DNA of 64,000 bases from Bryobacteraceae bacterium. GTDB lineage: Bacteria > Acidobacteriota > Terriglobia > Bryobacterales > Bryobacteraceae. Within the stretch, counting starts at the first letter, position 1, and each line of letters starts with the position of its first letter. Under the pieces are notes generated by a model that saw nothing but the letters and a program-made list of their open reading frames with translations, was not told the DNA's origin and searched no databases. Positions 1 to 9,278 of the stretch are shown in pieces. The stretch covers positions 62,001 to 126,000 of the forward strand of contig CANGYQ010000009.1 of NCBI GenBank assembly GCA_947458745.1, given 5' to 3'. The position numbers were made by a program, and so were the translations under genes.

Positions 1-1393
1 TAAACAGCCGTCCCAGCACCCCGCCCATGAATAGAACCGGGATGAACACCGCCGCCAGCGAGATGGTCATCGAGACAATGGTGAAGCCGATTTCGCGTGC
101 GCCTTCCAGAGCTGCCTGCATCGGCGGCTTGCCCATTTCCAGGTGCCGCACGATGTTTTCGAGCATGACGATGGCGTCATCGACCACAAAGCCAATGGCC
201 AGAATCAAAGCCATCATCGACAAGTTGTCCAGCGCATAGTTGCACAGGTACATCACCGCAAAGGTGCCAATGATGGAGAACGGCAGGGCCAGCGACGGGA
301 TCAGCGTAGCCGAAAAGTTTCGCAGGAAGAAGAAGATAACGCCGACAATCAGGAATAGCGTCAACACCATCGTGAACTTGACGTCATGGAAGGATTCTCG
401 GATGGTGTCGGAGCGGTCGTAGAAGACCTGCATCTCCACCGACGGCGGCAGGTCCGTCTTGAAGACTGGCAGCAGCTTCTTCACACCATCGGCCACGGCC
501 ATGGTGTTGGTGCCCGGCTGGCGCTGGATGCCAAGTACAATGGCGCGCTTGCAACCCTGGTCTTTGCAGAACCAGCTGGCCGTGCGCTCATCTTCAACGC
601 TATCGACAACGCGGCCAATCTCTTCCATCCGCACGGGCGAGCCCTTGCGGTAGGCCACAATGATCGACCGGTAGGCAGCCGCATTCATCAACTGTCCGCT
701 GGCTTGCAGGGTGAAAGCGCGGTTGGGTCCGTTGATGGTGCCGGTGGGGAGGTTGACGTTCCAGTTGCGCAGCGATTGCTCTACCTCGTTGATGCCCACC
801 CCGCGGGAGGCCATCGCGTAGGGGTCCATCTGCGCGTGCACGGCATAGCGCTGGGCCCCCAGGATCTGTACTTGCGCGACACCCGAGACTTGCGAGATGC
901 GTTGAGCCACGCGCGTTTCCGCGTACTCGTTCAAGGTGTAAAGCGGCAGGGTGGTGGAACTCAGCGCCAGAAACAGAATCGGTTGATCGGCCGGGTTCAC
1001 CTTGGCAAACGTCGGCGGTGTCGGCATGCCCGGCGGCAATAGACGCGAGGCTTGTGTAATGGCCGCTTGCACGTCCACGGCCGCGCCATCCAGGTTGCGG
1101 CTCAAGTCGAATTCCAGCGTCACTTGGGTGGAACCCAGAGTGTTCACTGACGTCATGGACGCCAGGCCGGCGATGGCCGCGAAGTTGTTTTCCAGCGGCG
1201 TGGCAACCGCCGAGGCCATCGTCTCCGGGCTGGCCCCAGGCAGTTGCGCGGTGACCAGCAACGTGGGCAGATCAACGTTGGGCAGATCGCTGACCGGCAG
1301 CTGTTGGTAAGCAATCGAGCCAAACAGCGCGATGGCCAACATCAACAGCGTGGTGGCGATGGGCCGCTCAATAAAGGCTTTCGAGACGTTCAT
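1..1393 (-). CDS. RND efflux permease, MdtC-like (3' part outside window)
   Basis: Inner-membrane proton-driven RND pump subunit. About 464 N-terminal residues are visible; the rest lies beyond the left edge. The protein opens MNVSKAFIERPIATTLLMLA, the usual first transmembrane helix of AcrB/MdtB/MdtC proteins, and the TM4 region with its paired aspartates (FVVDDAIVMLEN) is readable near 150-200. The ATG at 1393 overlaps the TGA of the upstream permease by four bases (ATGA), so the two are probably translationally coupled. Two consecutive, clearly paralogous permeases after one adaptor is the arrangement of MdtABC, in which MdtB and MdtC form a heterotrimer. Substrate cannot be read from sequence. 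The family call is firm; the C half was not seen. Confidence 0.93.
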   Translation of the reverse strand, partial: MNVSKAFIERPIATTLLMLAIALFGSIAYQQLPVSDLPNVDLPTLLVTAQLPGASPETMASAVATPLENNFAAIAGLASMTSVNTLGSTQVTLEFDLSRNLDGAAVDVQAAITQASRLLPPGMPTPPTFAKVNPADQPILFLALSSTTLPLYTLNEYAETRVAQRISQVSGVAQVQILGAQRYAVHAQMDPYAMASRGVGINEVEQSLRNWNVNLPTGTINGPNRAFTLQASGQLMNAAAYRSIIVAYRKGSPVRMEEIGRVVDSVEDERTASWFCKDQGCKRAIVLGIQRQPGTNTMAVADGVKKLLPVFKTDLPPSVEMQVFYDRSDTIRESFHDVKFTMVLTLFLIVGVIFFFLRNFSATLIPSLALPFSIIGTFAVMYLCNYALDNLSMMALILAIGFVVDDAIVMLENIVRHLEMGKPPMQAALEGAREIGFTIVSMTISLAAVFIPVLFMGGVLGRLF

Positions 1394-4300
1394 CCGCGAC
1401 CCTCAATCGGCGTCAGTTCCGGAGCAGGCGCCACCGGCAAGGCCAGTTTGCCGCGCTTGCGGCTGACGAGACCATCAAAGTAGGTATAGATCACGGGGGT
1501 CAGGTAGAGAGTGATGGCCTGGGAGAACAGCAGTCCGCCCACCACACACAGGCCGAGCGGCTTGCGGGCTTCCCCGCCCGCGCCGTAGCCGGAAGCGATG
1601 GGCAGCGTGCCCAGCAGCGCGGCCATGGTGGTCATCATGATGGGCCGGAAGCGGGCCAGACAACCTTCATGGATGGCATCCTTGGCCGACAGGCCGTGGC
1701 GCTGACGGTCCAGCGCAAAGTCGATCTGCATGATGGCGTTCTTCTTGACCAGACCGATCAGCAGGATCAGGCCGACAAAGCCATAGATATTCAGCTCCAT
1801 GCCAAAGATCTGCAACGTCAGCAGCGCGCCAAAGGCCGCCGCCGGCAGACCCGACAGGATGGTGATGGGGTGAATGAAACTTTCATACAGCACACCCAAC
1901 ACGATGTACACGACCAGGATGGCGATCAACAGCAGCAGGCCCAGGTTCTTCAGTGAATCCTGGAACACTTTGGCCGTGCCGGTGAAGACCGTATTGATTG
2001 TGGAAGGCAGCTTCTCCACCGCCAGTTCCGAGACCTCTTCGACGGCCTGGCTGAGCGCAACGCCCGGCTTCAGGTTGAACGAAATCGTGACCGACGGCAA
2101 CTGCCCCGTATGGGCGATCGACTGCGGACCCACGTCCTCGACGCGCTTGGTGACGGCTTCGAGCGGCACCATCTGGTCGCCAGAGCCTTTCAGATAGATC
2201 TTTGACAAGTTGTCGGAGAAGTTCTGGAAGCGCGGCAGCACCTCCAGCATCACGCGGTACTGATTGGTGGGCGCGTAGATGGTGGAGACAAAACTGGAGC
2301 CAAAACCGTTGTAGAGGTTCTGCTCAATGTCCTGGGCGTTGATGCCGAAGACGGCCGCCTTGTCGCGATCCACATCAATCCGGATGCGTGGCGTGCGCGC
2401 CTGGGCGTCACTGTTGACGTCGAGAATCGACGGCAGCTTGGCCACTTCGCGTTCAAACCGGGAGGCTTCGCGGTACAGCGCCGCCGTGTCGGAGCTTTGT
2501 AGCGTCAGTTCATAGGAACTGCGCGAGCCGCGGCCTCCGATGCGGATCGCCGGCGGTACGCTGAGCGTCGTGCGGACACCAGGAATCGCCCCCAGTTTGG
2601 GGCGCAGCCGGGCCACGATCTCCTGCGCCGAGGCGTCCCGATTCCGCCGGGGCTTCAGTTGGATGAAAAAACGGCCCGTGTTGGAGGTACCGCCCATCAT
2701 GTTGCCGCCGACCGACGTCATGAAGCCTTCGATATCAGGGTCCGTGCGGACAACGCTGATCACGCGCTGCTGTTGCAGCCGCATCGCCTCATAGGAAGTG
2801 CCGACCTGCATCTCCGTGCCGCCCATCAGCGAATCGGTGTCGGATTCCGGAATAAAGCCCTTGGGCACCAGGTCGTACAAGTACACCGTGGAACCGATGA
2901 CGCCGACGAAGACCAGCAGCATCACCGGGCGACGGTTCAACACCCAGCCCAACGAAACCTCATACCAGCGAGTGAAGCCATTCAGGAACCACTCGATCAG
3001 CCGGGACAGCGGATTGGGCCGGTGGCCAACTGGCAGCGGCTTCAGCAGGCGGCTGCACAACATCGGCGTCAGCGTGACGGAAACAAAGCCGGAGATCAGG
3101 ACGGCGACGCAGATGGTGACTGCGAATTCGCGGAACAGCCGCCCCAGGATGCCGCCCATGAACAGAATCGGGATGAACACCGCCGCCAGCGAGATGGTCA
3201 TCGAAACGATGGTGGACCAAATCTCCTTGGAGCCCTTCAGCGCCGCCTCCATGGGCCCTTCGCCTTTCTCCATGTGGCGCACAATGTTCTCGAGCATCAC
3301 GATGGCGTCGTCCACCACAAAGCCGACGCACAAGATGATGGCCATCATCGACAAGTTGTCCAGCGAATAGTTCAGCAGCCACATCACCGCAAACGTACCC
3401 ACCAGTGAGAACGGCAGGGCCAGCGACGGGATCAGCGTGGCGGAAGCCCGCCGCAGGAAGATGGCGATCACCATGATCACCAGGGCCAGCGTCAACAGTA
3501 GCGTCAGCTTGACGTCGGTGAACGCTTCGCGGATGTTCTTGGACCGGTCGCTGCGGATCTCCAGCTTCATGTTGGGCGGCATCTGCTTCTGCAGCTGCGG
3601 CATCACCTCGCGGATGGTGTCGTTCACTTCGATGACGTTGCTGCCCGGCTGGCGCATCACCATCAGGTTGAGTGCCTTGCCCAGGCCCAGCGAACCGTAG
3701 GTCCAAGCGGAGGTGCGCTCATCCTCACTGCCGTCACGAACGGTGGCCAGATCAGCCAACCGGATGGGCGCGCCGTTGCGCCACGTCACCACCAGATCCT
3801 GATAATCCTTCGCCCGCGGGAGTTGCCCGTTGGAAGTGACGTTGAAGGCCTGGTGCTCACCCCATAGGGTGCCGGTGGGCACATTGACGTTCCAGTTGCG
3901 GACCGCCGCCGCAATCTCGTTTAGGCCGATCTTGCGCGCGGCCAGCTTTTCCGGATCCACCTGGATGCGGACGGCGTACTTCTGCGCCCCCATCACGTTC
4001 ACCTGCGCCACGCCATTGATCATGGAGATGCGCTGGCCCAAGGTGCGGTCAGCGTATTCGTTTACTTCCCACAGCGGTGCGGTGGGCGATGTAAGCGCGA
4101 ACATCATGATCGGCGAATCCGACGGATTCATCTTGCGGAACGAGGGCGGATTGGGCATGCCCGGCGGCAGCAGGGGCATGGCGGCGGAGATGGCCGTCTG
4201 CACGTCCACCGCCGCGCCATCAATCTTGCGGTCCAGGTCAAACTGAATCGTGATGGACGTCGAGCCCAGGCTGGACGTGGACGTCATCGAATCAATGCCG

Positions 4301-4524
4301 GCAATGGTGGTGAACTGCCGTTCCAGTGGCGTCGCGACTGAAGAAGACATCGTCTGCGGGTCGGCACCCGGCAGGCTGGCCGAAACGGTGAGGGTTGGGA
4401 AGTCCACCGTGGGCAAATCGCTGACCGGCAGAGCCCAATAGGCCAGTATGCCGAACATCGCGATGCCCGCCATCATCAGGATGGTGGCGATGGGCCGGCG
4501 AATGAAGATCTCAGAGAAGTTCAC
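1390..4524 (-). CDS. RND efflux permease, MdtB-like
   Basis: Full-length RND permease of 1044 residues. I start it at the GTG at 4524 (MNFSEIFIRRPIATILMMAG) because the open frame further upstream is an arginine-rich shadow of the adaptor gene, and this start gives the normal family length and the canonical first helix. It has the TM4 aspartate pair (GFVVDDAIVMLEN), two periplasmic porter lobes and a second set of six helices near the C terminus (YIVLGVLYESFIHPITILSG). It begins seven bases after the adaptor stop and overlaps the next permease by four bases. It probably forms a mixed trimer with the gene at 1-1393 and exports small toxic molecules or drugs. No outer-membrane channel gene is visible on this side. 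Confidence 0.95.
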   Translation of the reverse strand: MNFSEIFIRRPIATILMMAGIAMFGILAYWALPVSDLPTVDFPTLTVSASLPGADPQTMSSSVATPLERQFTTIAGIDSMTSTSSLGSTSITIQFDLDRKIDGAAVDVQTAISAAMPLLPPGMPNPPSFRKMNPSDSPIMMFALTSPTAPLWEVNEYADRTLGQRISMINGVAQVNVMGAQKYAVRIQVDPEKLAARKIGLNEIAAAVRNWNVNVPTGTLWGEHQAFNVTSNGQLPRAKDYQDLVVTWRNGAPIRLADLATVRDGSEDERTSAWTYGSLGLGKALNLMVMRQPGSNVIEVNDTIREVMPQLQKQMPPNMKLEIRSDRSKNIREAFTDVKLTLLLTLALVIMVIAIFLRRASATLIPSLALPFSLVGTFAVMWLLNYSLDNLSMMAIILCVGFVVDDAIVMLENIVRHMEKGEGPMEAALKGSKEIWSTIVSMTISLAAVFIPILFMGGILGRLFREFAVTICVAVLISGFVSVTLTPMLCSRLLKPLPVGHRPNPLSRLIEWFLNGFTRWYEVSLGWVLNRRPVMLLVFVGVIGSTVYLYDLVPKGFIPESDTDSLMGGTEMQVGTSYEAMRLQQQRVISVVRTDPDIEGFMTSVGGNMMGGTSNTGRFFIQLKPRRNRDASAQEIVARLRPKLGAIPGVRTTLSVPPAIRIGGRGSRSSYELTLQSSDTAALYREASRFEREVAKLPSILDVNSDAQARTPRIRIDVDRDKAAVFGINAQDIEQNLYNGFGSSFVSTIYAPTNQYRVMLEVLPRFQNFSDNLSKIYLKGSGDQMVPLEAVTKRVEDVGPQSIAHTGQLPSVTISFNLKPGVALSQAVEEVSELAVEKLPSTINTVFTGTAKVFQDSLKNLGLLLLIAILVVYIVLGVLYESFIHPITILSGLPAAAFGALLTLQIFGMELNIYGFVGLILLIGLVKKNAIMQIDFALDRQRHGLSAKDAIHEGCLARFRPIMMTTMAALLGTLPIASGYGAGGEARKPLGLCVVGGLLFSQAITLYLTPVIYTYFDGLVSRKRGKLALPVAPAPELTPIEGRG

Positions 4525-4531
4525 GGGTTGG

Positions 4532-5956
4532 TCACGACTTCGCCGCAGGCGGCGCTCCCTTCGGCATCCCGTCGCGAGACCCGCCCTCGCCGCGGCCACC
4601 TTTCCCGCCGGGGCCTTTTTCTCCGGTGCCCTTTTCACCGGGCGAAGCCTCCGGCGCGGGGCCACCCGCCTCACCACCCGGACCCTTGCCGACCCCGCCT
4701 TTCGCCCCTTTGCCACCCGGGCGGCCGTCGCGGATCACCACCTTCATTCCGGGAGCCAAGCGCATCTGCCCTTCGGTCACCACCGTCTCGCCGGGGGCCA
4801 GTCCCTTGGAGATCACCATGTCCTGGCTGGAGCGAGTGGCGGTGGTGACAGTGCGCATCTCGACGCTGCGGTCTTCCTTCACCACAAACACGAACTGCCC
4901 ATCCTGCCCGGTCTGCACGGCTTGATTGGGGACGACGACGGCATTGGGAATCGTGCCCAGCTGCATCCGGACCCGCAGAAATGATCCGGGCCATAGTTTG
5001 CGCTCCGGGTTGGGGAAGCTAGCCCGCAGGCGGATGGTGCCGGTGGAGGGGTCCACCGTATTTTCGTAAAACGTCAGCACTCCAACAGTGGGCGGACCGG
5101 ACGTTCCTTCCGGCGGCAAAGCGAGTACGGGAATCTTGGATGTTCCAAACCGGGCCCCGACCACGCTCAACTGTGCTTCCGGAATCGCAAACGAAACGAA
5201 GACTGGTTGCAGTTGGTTGATCTGCACCAGTTCCGAGGAGTTGGCCGAGACGATATTGCCCGCCTTCACCAGCAACGTCCCGGTGCGCCCCGCGATGGGC
5301 GACTTGATCTGGGTAAAGCTCAACTGCACCTTCAGGTTATCGATGAGGGCGCGCTGGGCCTGGATTTCGGCCTTGGAGCTTTCAATCATCGACGTATCCG
5401 CCGAGACGGCCTCCTGCTGAACCTTGGCGTTGGATTGGACCTGCTCGTTCTGCTCTTTTGAGACCACGCCTTCCGCGTTCAATCGCGCGTACCGGGCGGA
5501 CTGATCCTTTAGATATTGCAGCGTCGCGCGGCTCTTGCCCGCATTGGCGGTGGCCTGGCGGCTAAGCGCTTCGGCGCGCTGCAGATTGGCCTGCGCCTGG
5601 GCCAACTGGGCATCCAGTGCGCGGTGGTCAATTTCAAACAGCGGCGCTCCGGCGGCGACAAAGTCGCCTTCCTTGAACAGCACCTTCACCAGTTCGCCGC
5701 TCACCTGGGGCTTGATCATCACGGTGGAAGAAGCTTCGACGTTGCCGATCACTTCAATCTCCAGCGGCACCTCGCGGTCCACCGCTTTGGCCACCATCAC
5801 CGGCACTTCGCCTCCCCCCTTCTTGCCGCCCGGCCCACCCTTCGCCGGAGGTCCGGCCGCGGGTTCACCCTGCTTGCAGGAAGTAGAAAGAATCGCAACC
5901 GCAAGCAGGCTAACGGCCAGCAGGGAGCGGACGGGCAACGGACGGCCAAATGGCAT
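4532..5956 (-). CDS. RND periplasmic adaptor (membrane fusion) lipoprotein, MdtA-like
   Basis: HlyD/MdtA-type adaptor of 474 residues linking the RND pump to an outer-membrane channel. The ATG at 5956 is chosen because it begins a signal peptide ending in the lipobox LSTSC; the frame stays open upstream but without protein-like sequence. The order is lipoyl half, alpha-helical hairpin (residues about 95-165, rich in A, Q and E), second lipoyl half (IKSPIAGRTGTLLVKAGNIV), beta barrel and membrane-proximal domain. The last 60 or so residues are an odd tail dominated by glycine, lysine and proline that ends in PPAAKS, not part of the usual adaptor fold. First gene of the efflux operon. Confidence 0.94.
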   Translation of the reverse strand: MPFGRPLPVRSLLAVSLLAVAILSTSCKQGEPAAGPPAKGGPGGKKGGGEVPVMVAKAVDREVPLEIEVIGNVEASSTVMIKPQVSGELVKVLFKEGDFVAAGAPLFEIDHRALDAQLAQAQANLQRAEALSRQATANAGKSRATLQYLKDQSARYARLNAEGVVSKEQNEQVQSNAKVQQEAVSADTSMIESSKAEIQAQRALIDNLKVQLSFTQIKSPIAGRTGTLLVKAGNIVSANSSELVQINQLQPVFVSFAIPEAQLSVVGARFGTSKIPVLALPPEGTSGPPTVGVLTFYENTVDPSTGTIRLRASFPNPERKLWPGSFLRVRMQLGTIPNAVVVPNQAVQTGQDGQFVFVVKEDRSVEMRTVTTATRSSQDMVISKGLAPGETVVTEGQMRLAPGMKVVIRDGRPGGKGAKGGVGKGPGGEAGGPAPEASPGEKGTGEKGPGGKGGRGEGGSRDGMPKGAPPAAKS

Positions 5957-6038
5957 GTTCACTCTAATGATGACCTCGTAGGACCAGAAGGTTACCCGGA
6001 GGCTCCAGACAAGGGGACCGGCGCGGGAACAATCCGCT

Positions 6039-6044
6039 AGGATA
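6039..6044 (-). promoter_or_regulatory. Possible -10 element of the efflux operon
   Basis: TATCCT on the minus strand, about 80 bases upstream of the adaptor start, is the best -10-like hexamer in the divergent spacer. No convincing -35 was found, so this is a weak call. Confidence 0.25.
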
Positions 6045-6196
6045 GCTCGCCCAGACTCCCGGGTGGGGCCGAACCAGCCGGGGCGAGGCTCCGCATTTCG
6101 AGCGCCATTTGAACCTGGCCACCAGCACCGGGCGTCCCGCCGGATCATCCGCGAGGCTGAGCCACGCCCCGGGCAGTCCGGCCCTTGGGCCACAAG

Positions 6197-6205
6197 TGAT
6201 ATCCT
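6197..6205 (+). promoter_or_regulatory. Extended -10 promoter directly before the MFS gene
   Basis: TG-A-TATCCT, with nine bases between it and the ATG at 6215. A start point about seven bases downstream would fall at or next to the start codon, so the message may be leaderless. Confidence 0.45.
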
Positions 6206-6214
6206 TCCTGGACG

Positions 6215-7498
6215 ATGGTGACGCGGACCCGCTACAAGGTGCTGGCATTGTGCGTGCTACTGGCGGGCATCACGTATCTGGACCGCATTTGCATTTCCAT
6301 CGCCGCCCCGCGCATTCGCGAGGACCTGGGGTTGTCGGCCGTGCAGATGGGTTGGGTCTTTGCAGCCTTTCAGTTTGCCTACGGCGTCTTTGAGATCCCC
6401 ACCGGACATTGGGGCGACAAGATCGGTACCCGCCGCGTCCTGGCGCGAATCGTCGTCTGGTGGAGCGGCTTTACGATGGTGACCGCCGCGGCCTTCAACT
6501 ATCCATCCTTGCTGGCCATCCGGTTTCTGTTCGGCATCGGCGAGGCCGGGGCGTGGCCCAACGTGGCCCGGACCTTCTCGCGTTGGTTCCCCTTGCGGGA
6601 ACGGGCGACCGCACAGGGGATCTTTTTCATGGGAGCGCACTTGGCCGGAGGCTTGACGCCCTTGTTGGTGACCTGGATGCTCCAGTTTCTGGATTGGCGC
6701 ACCTTGTTCCTGGTCTTCGGCAGCATCGGATTCGTCTGGGCCGCGGCGTGGTTTATCTGGGTGCGGGATGAGCCGTCGGAACATAGCGGGGTTTCCCCGG
6801 CCGAACTGGCCGAGATTGAACAGGGCCGCTTGCTGCAAGCCAAGCACGACCTCACCTGGAGCCGCTGGAAAGCCGTGCTTCGCAACCCGAGCGTCTTGGG
6901 CTTGTGCGGCATGTACCTCACGCAGTCCTATGGCTTTGCTTTCTACATCTACTGGCTGCCCGAGTATCTGCGGACAGCCCGCGGGTTCCAGGATGCGCAG
7001 GCTCTGCCCTGGTTGTCTGGACTTCCCCTGATCTTCAGCGTCGCTGCGGATCTATTTGGAGGCATCACGGCGGACAAGCTGTCGCAACGCTTCGGAGTGC
7101 GTCAGGGCCGGGTGATGGTGGGCTTTGGGTCGCTGCTGCTGGCGGGCATCTTCCTGATCTCGGGCGTCTGGGTGGACAACAACTACCTGTGCGCCGTCCT
7201 CATCGGACTCTCCGGCGCGATGGGTGCCTTCCTGTTGGGCGCGGCCTGGGCCACCTGCCTCGACATTGGCGGCAACCATGCGGGAGTGGTCAGCGCGGTG
7301 ATGAACACCGCCGGACAAGTGGGCGCTTTCCTCAGTCCGTTGGTGATCCCGTATTCGATGCGGGCGTTGGGCAGCATGACGGTGGGAGCCTACATTGTGG
7401 GTGCGCTTTATCTGGGTGGCGCGTTGTGCTGGCTGGCCGTCAACCCCACCAAGCCCATCTGGCCCGCGCGGGAGCCCGCCGTGCCGGAAGTGCCTTAG
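6215..7498 (+). CDS. MFS transporter, anion:cation symporter (ACS) type
   Basis: Major facilitator of 427 residues with 12 predicted helices. The N-terminal part (LAGITYLDRICISIAAPRI) and the MFS loop-2 motif GHWGDKIGTRRVL, followed by RFLFGIGEAGAWPNVART, are typical of the ACS family that takes up hexuronates, glucarate, galactonate and similar organic anions. A Tat-signal enolase-superfamily dehydratase follows after only 30 bases, which fits uptake of a sugar acid or its dehydration product. The precise substrate is inference. No Shine-Dalgarno sequence is evident; the start lies nine bases after a -10-like element. Confidence 0.9.
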   Translation: MVTRTRYKVLALCVLLAGITYLDRICISIAAPRIREDLGLSAVQMGWVFAAFQFAYGVFEIPTGHWGDKIGTRRVLARIVVWWSGFTMVTAAAFNYPSLLAIRFLFGIGEAGAWPNVARTFSRWFPLRERATAQGIFFMGAHLAGGLTPLLVTWMLQFLDWRTLFLVFGSIGFVWAAAWFIWVRDEPSEHSGVSPAELAEIEQGRLLQAKHDLTWSRWKAVLRNPSVLGLCGMYLTQSYGFAFYIYWLPEYLRTARGFQDAQALPWLSGLPLIFSVAADLFGGITADKLSQRFGVRQGRVMVGFGSLLLAGIFLISGVWVDNNYLCAVLIGLSGAMGAFLLGAAWATCLDIGGNHAGVVSAVMNTAGQVGAFLSPLVIPYSMRALGSMTVGAYIVGALYLGGALCWLAVNPTKPIWPAREPAVPEVP

Positions 7499-7514
7499 GC
7501 CAGCGCGGACACGA

Positions 7515-7520
7515 TAGAAT
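7515..7520 (+). promoter_or_regulatory. -10-like element directly before the dehydratase gene
   Basis: TAGAAT, eight bases upstream of the ATG at 7529. The same string occurs ten bases before the gene at 23738, in an identical GATAGAATC context. Suggests a separate leaderless transcript for the dehydratase. Confidence 0.4.
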
Positions 7521-7528
7521 CGCCCGAG

Positions 7529-8665
7529 ATGCTCTCTCCATCCCGTCTACCGCGCCGCGCCTTTCTGTCCGCTTCCTTGGCTCCGTTTGCCGTGGTGGCC
7601 CAGCAGCGCAAGGCGCTGAAGATCACAAGTCTGGAAACGGATCTCACCATTTCCCCGCCCCGCAAACCGAACTACGATGCGTTGCAGGCGCTGGGCGTCC
7701 ACGCCGGCACGGTGACCTTGCGGATCAAGACCGATGGCGGCATCACCGGCTGGGCGACCTCGAACTTTGGTGCCGTGGAAGGTGGGCCCAAGGTGGTGCG
7801 GGCCATCCTGGAGGAAGAGATCAAGCCGCTGATCCTGAACCAGGACCCGGCGTTCCCCAAAAAGATCCGCGCCGACCTCCATCGCGGCTTGCAGTATCAA
7901 GGTTTGACGGGTATTACCCAGTTTGCGATTGCGGCCACTGACATCGCCATCTGGGACATTCTCGGCAAGCATGCCGGATTGCCGGTGTGGCGGATGCTGG
8001 GCGCTTACCGGGACCGGATGCCGGTCTATTCGATGTGCGGCTGGTATTACGACGATGACCAGGATCTGAAGCAGTACCGGGCGCAAATGGAGAAAGGTCT
8101 GAGCGAGGGCTACCGGGCCATCAAGATCAAGGTAGGCAAGTACTCGATGGCCGATGACGAACGGCGCATCCGCATGGCGCTCGACTTGGCGGGCCCGGAG
8201 CGTCGCGTGATGGTGGACGCCAATCAGGTGTTCTCCCGCAATGAGGCTCTGCGCCGGGGCCGCCTCTACCAGCAGATGGGCGTCTACTGGTATGAAGAAC
8301 CCCTGCCGCCACACGACATGGATGGCTATGCGGAACTGGCCAGGGAACTCGACATCCGGATGGCCACCGGCGAGAACCTCTACACCAAGCACCAGTTCAA
8401 TGACCTGATCCAGCGCCATGGGGCCGACATTGTGCAGCCCGACAACCGCCGCGCGGGAGGGGTCACGGAATGGCTGGAGATCGCGGCCATTGCCGACGCT
8501 GCCGGCTTATCGCTAGCCAGCCACGGCGGCGGCGACGCCAACATGAACATGCTGTGCGCCATCCCCAATGCGATCTACATGGAGACCGGCGGCCCCCAGC
8601 CGCGCATGGTGAATGGCGAAGTGACCGCGCCGGAAGCTCCGGGGATGTCCACTGGGCCACGCTAG
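7529..8665 (+). CDS. Exported enolase-superfamily (mandelate racemase/muconate lactonizing) enzyme, probable sugar-acid dehydratase
   Basis: Mandelate-racemase-group enzyme of 378 residues. The N terminus is a Tat signal (PRRAFLSAS, then a hydrophobic stretch to AVVAQQ). The barrel shows the KxK pair K199/K201, metal ligands D230, E256 and E282, and the D305-H332 dyad, so the catalytic set is complete. This set is that of acid-sugar dehydratases and mandelate racemase: abstraction of the proton alpha to a carboxylate, assisted by Mg2+. The substrate (galactonate, gluconate or similar) cannot be read off. It follows the ACS-type carrier by 30 bases. The Tat signal is odd because most characterised family members are cytosolic; it would place the enzyme in the periplasm. 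Confidence 0.9.
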   Translation: MLSPSRLPRRAFLSASLAPFAVVAQQRKALKITSLETDLTISPPRKPNYDALQALGVHAGTVTLRIKTDGGITGWATSNFGAVEGGPKVVRAILEEEIKPLILNQDPAFPKKIRADLHRGLQYQGLTGITQFAIAATDIAIWDILGKHAGLPVWRMLGAYRDRMPVYSMCGWYYDDDQDLKQYRAQMEKGLSEGYRAIKIKVGKYSMADDERRIRMALDLAGPERRVMVDANQVFSRNEALRRGRLYQQMGVYWYEEPLPPHDMDGYAELARELDIRMATGENLYTKHQFNDLIQRHGADIVQPDNRRAGGVTEWLEIAAIADAAGLSLASHGGGDANMNMLCAIPNAIYMETGGPQPRMVNGEVTAPEAPGMSTGPR

Positions 8666-8746
8666 GGTGCACCCACGAAGGTTACGGCACCACAGGCGAT
8701 CTTGCCCCCAGCCGCCAGAGAGCAAGTGGGACGACGGTCTGGTGCA

Positions 8747-8771
8747 GGAGTGGTGCTGATCACACCACTCC
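8747..8771. terminator. Hairpin between convergent genes, possible bidirectional terminator
   Basis: A perfect nine-base inverted repeat, GGAGTGGTG/CACCACTCC, with a seven-base loop, lies between the convergent dehydratase and sigma-factor genes. No T-run follows on either strand, so intrinsic termination is uncertain. Confidence 0.4.
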
Positions 8772-8780
8772 CCTTCTTCA

Positions 8781-9233
8781 CTACTCCACAATCTTCGGCA
8801 CCAGCACGGCGAACATGGTCTCATTCCCGTCCAGGGCCGCCAAGCCATCCACGTAGTGCAACTGAAGGGCAGCCTGCTCCCGGGGCGGCAGTAGTTTCAG
8901 TGCCCCGTGCAGGATACGCCGCTGTTGCTCGAGACCGGCCGCCGCCTCTGGGTCGAGCCCGTGGTCGAAAGGCTCCGGAGCCGTCTCCAGCCACGGCACC
9001 AGAAAGCGCCCCCGCCGGTGCCGGTCCCGGCACAAGTTCACGGTCACCCGGTAGAGCCAGGGGCGCAGCCGCTCAGCATCCAGATCCGCGGTCTGATGTG
9101 CCCGCAGAAAGGCATCCTGCGCTACATCCTGCGCCTCTTCCCACCGTCCCAGCAGCCGATAGGCTGTGCGAAGCACCAACCGCTCCAACTCCGGGTTGTC
9201 CAGCTCCGCTCCGGGGGTGTTCACCAAGCTCAC
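8781..9233 (-). CDS. ECF-type sigma factor lacking the region 4 helix-turn-helix
   Basis: Region 2 of an ECF sigma factor is clear (RTAYRLLGRWEEAQDVAQDA, then LRPWLYRVTVNLCRDRHRR), followed by a linker and the beginning of region 4 (LPPREQAALQLHYVDGL). At that point the usual recognition helices (EIA..LG.S.GTVKSR) are missing; the protein ends after a short unrelated tail, NETMFAVLVPKIVE. At 150 residues it is 20-40 shorter than typical ECF factors. I checked the other frames downstream and found no continuing helix-turn-helix, so a single frameshift does not explain it. The GTG start at 9233 lies seven bases after a TATTGT hexamer. Divergent from the PspC-domain gene. It may be a decayed or altered sigma factor; activity is doubtful. 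Confidence 0.75.
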   Translation of the reverse strand: MSLVNTPGAELDNPELERLVLRTAYRLLGRWEEAQDVAQDAFLRAHQTADLDAERLRPWLYRVTVNLCRDRHRRGRFLVPWLETAPEPFDHGLDPEAAAGLEQQRRILHGALKLLPPREQAALQLHYVDGLAALDGNETMFAVLVPKIVE

Positions 9234-9248
9234 TCACTAGACAATACG

Positions 9249-9261
9249 CCTCAGTCTGAGG
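9249..9261. promoter_or_regulatory. Palindrome upstream of the sigma gene
   Basis: CCTCAG-T-CTGAGG, a perfect six-base dyad with one central base, ends two bases upstream of the sigma gene's -10-like hexamer (9241-9246 on the minus strand). It may be an operator; no regulator is identified. Confidence 0.35.
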
Positions 9262-9278
9262 AAGTGTTGAGTCCGAGC

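Noticed and set aside
386..1042. Plus-strand open frames across the RND genes (386-1042, 2659-3408 and others)
   Set aside because: They mirror the codon structure of the RND permeases and have no recognisable protein features.
4525..4716. N-terminal extension of the MdtB-like protein
   Set aside because: The extra 64 residues are arginine-rich, overlap the adaptor's 3' end and precede the canonical first helix.
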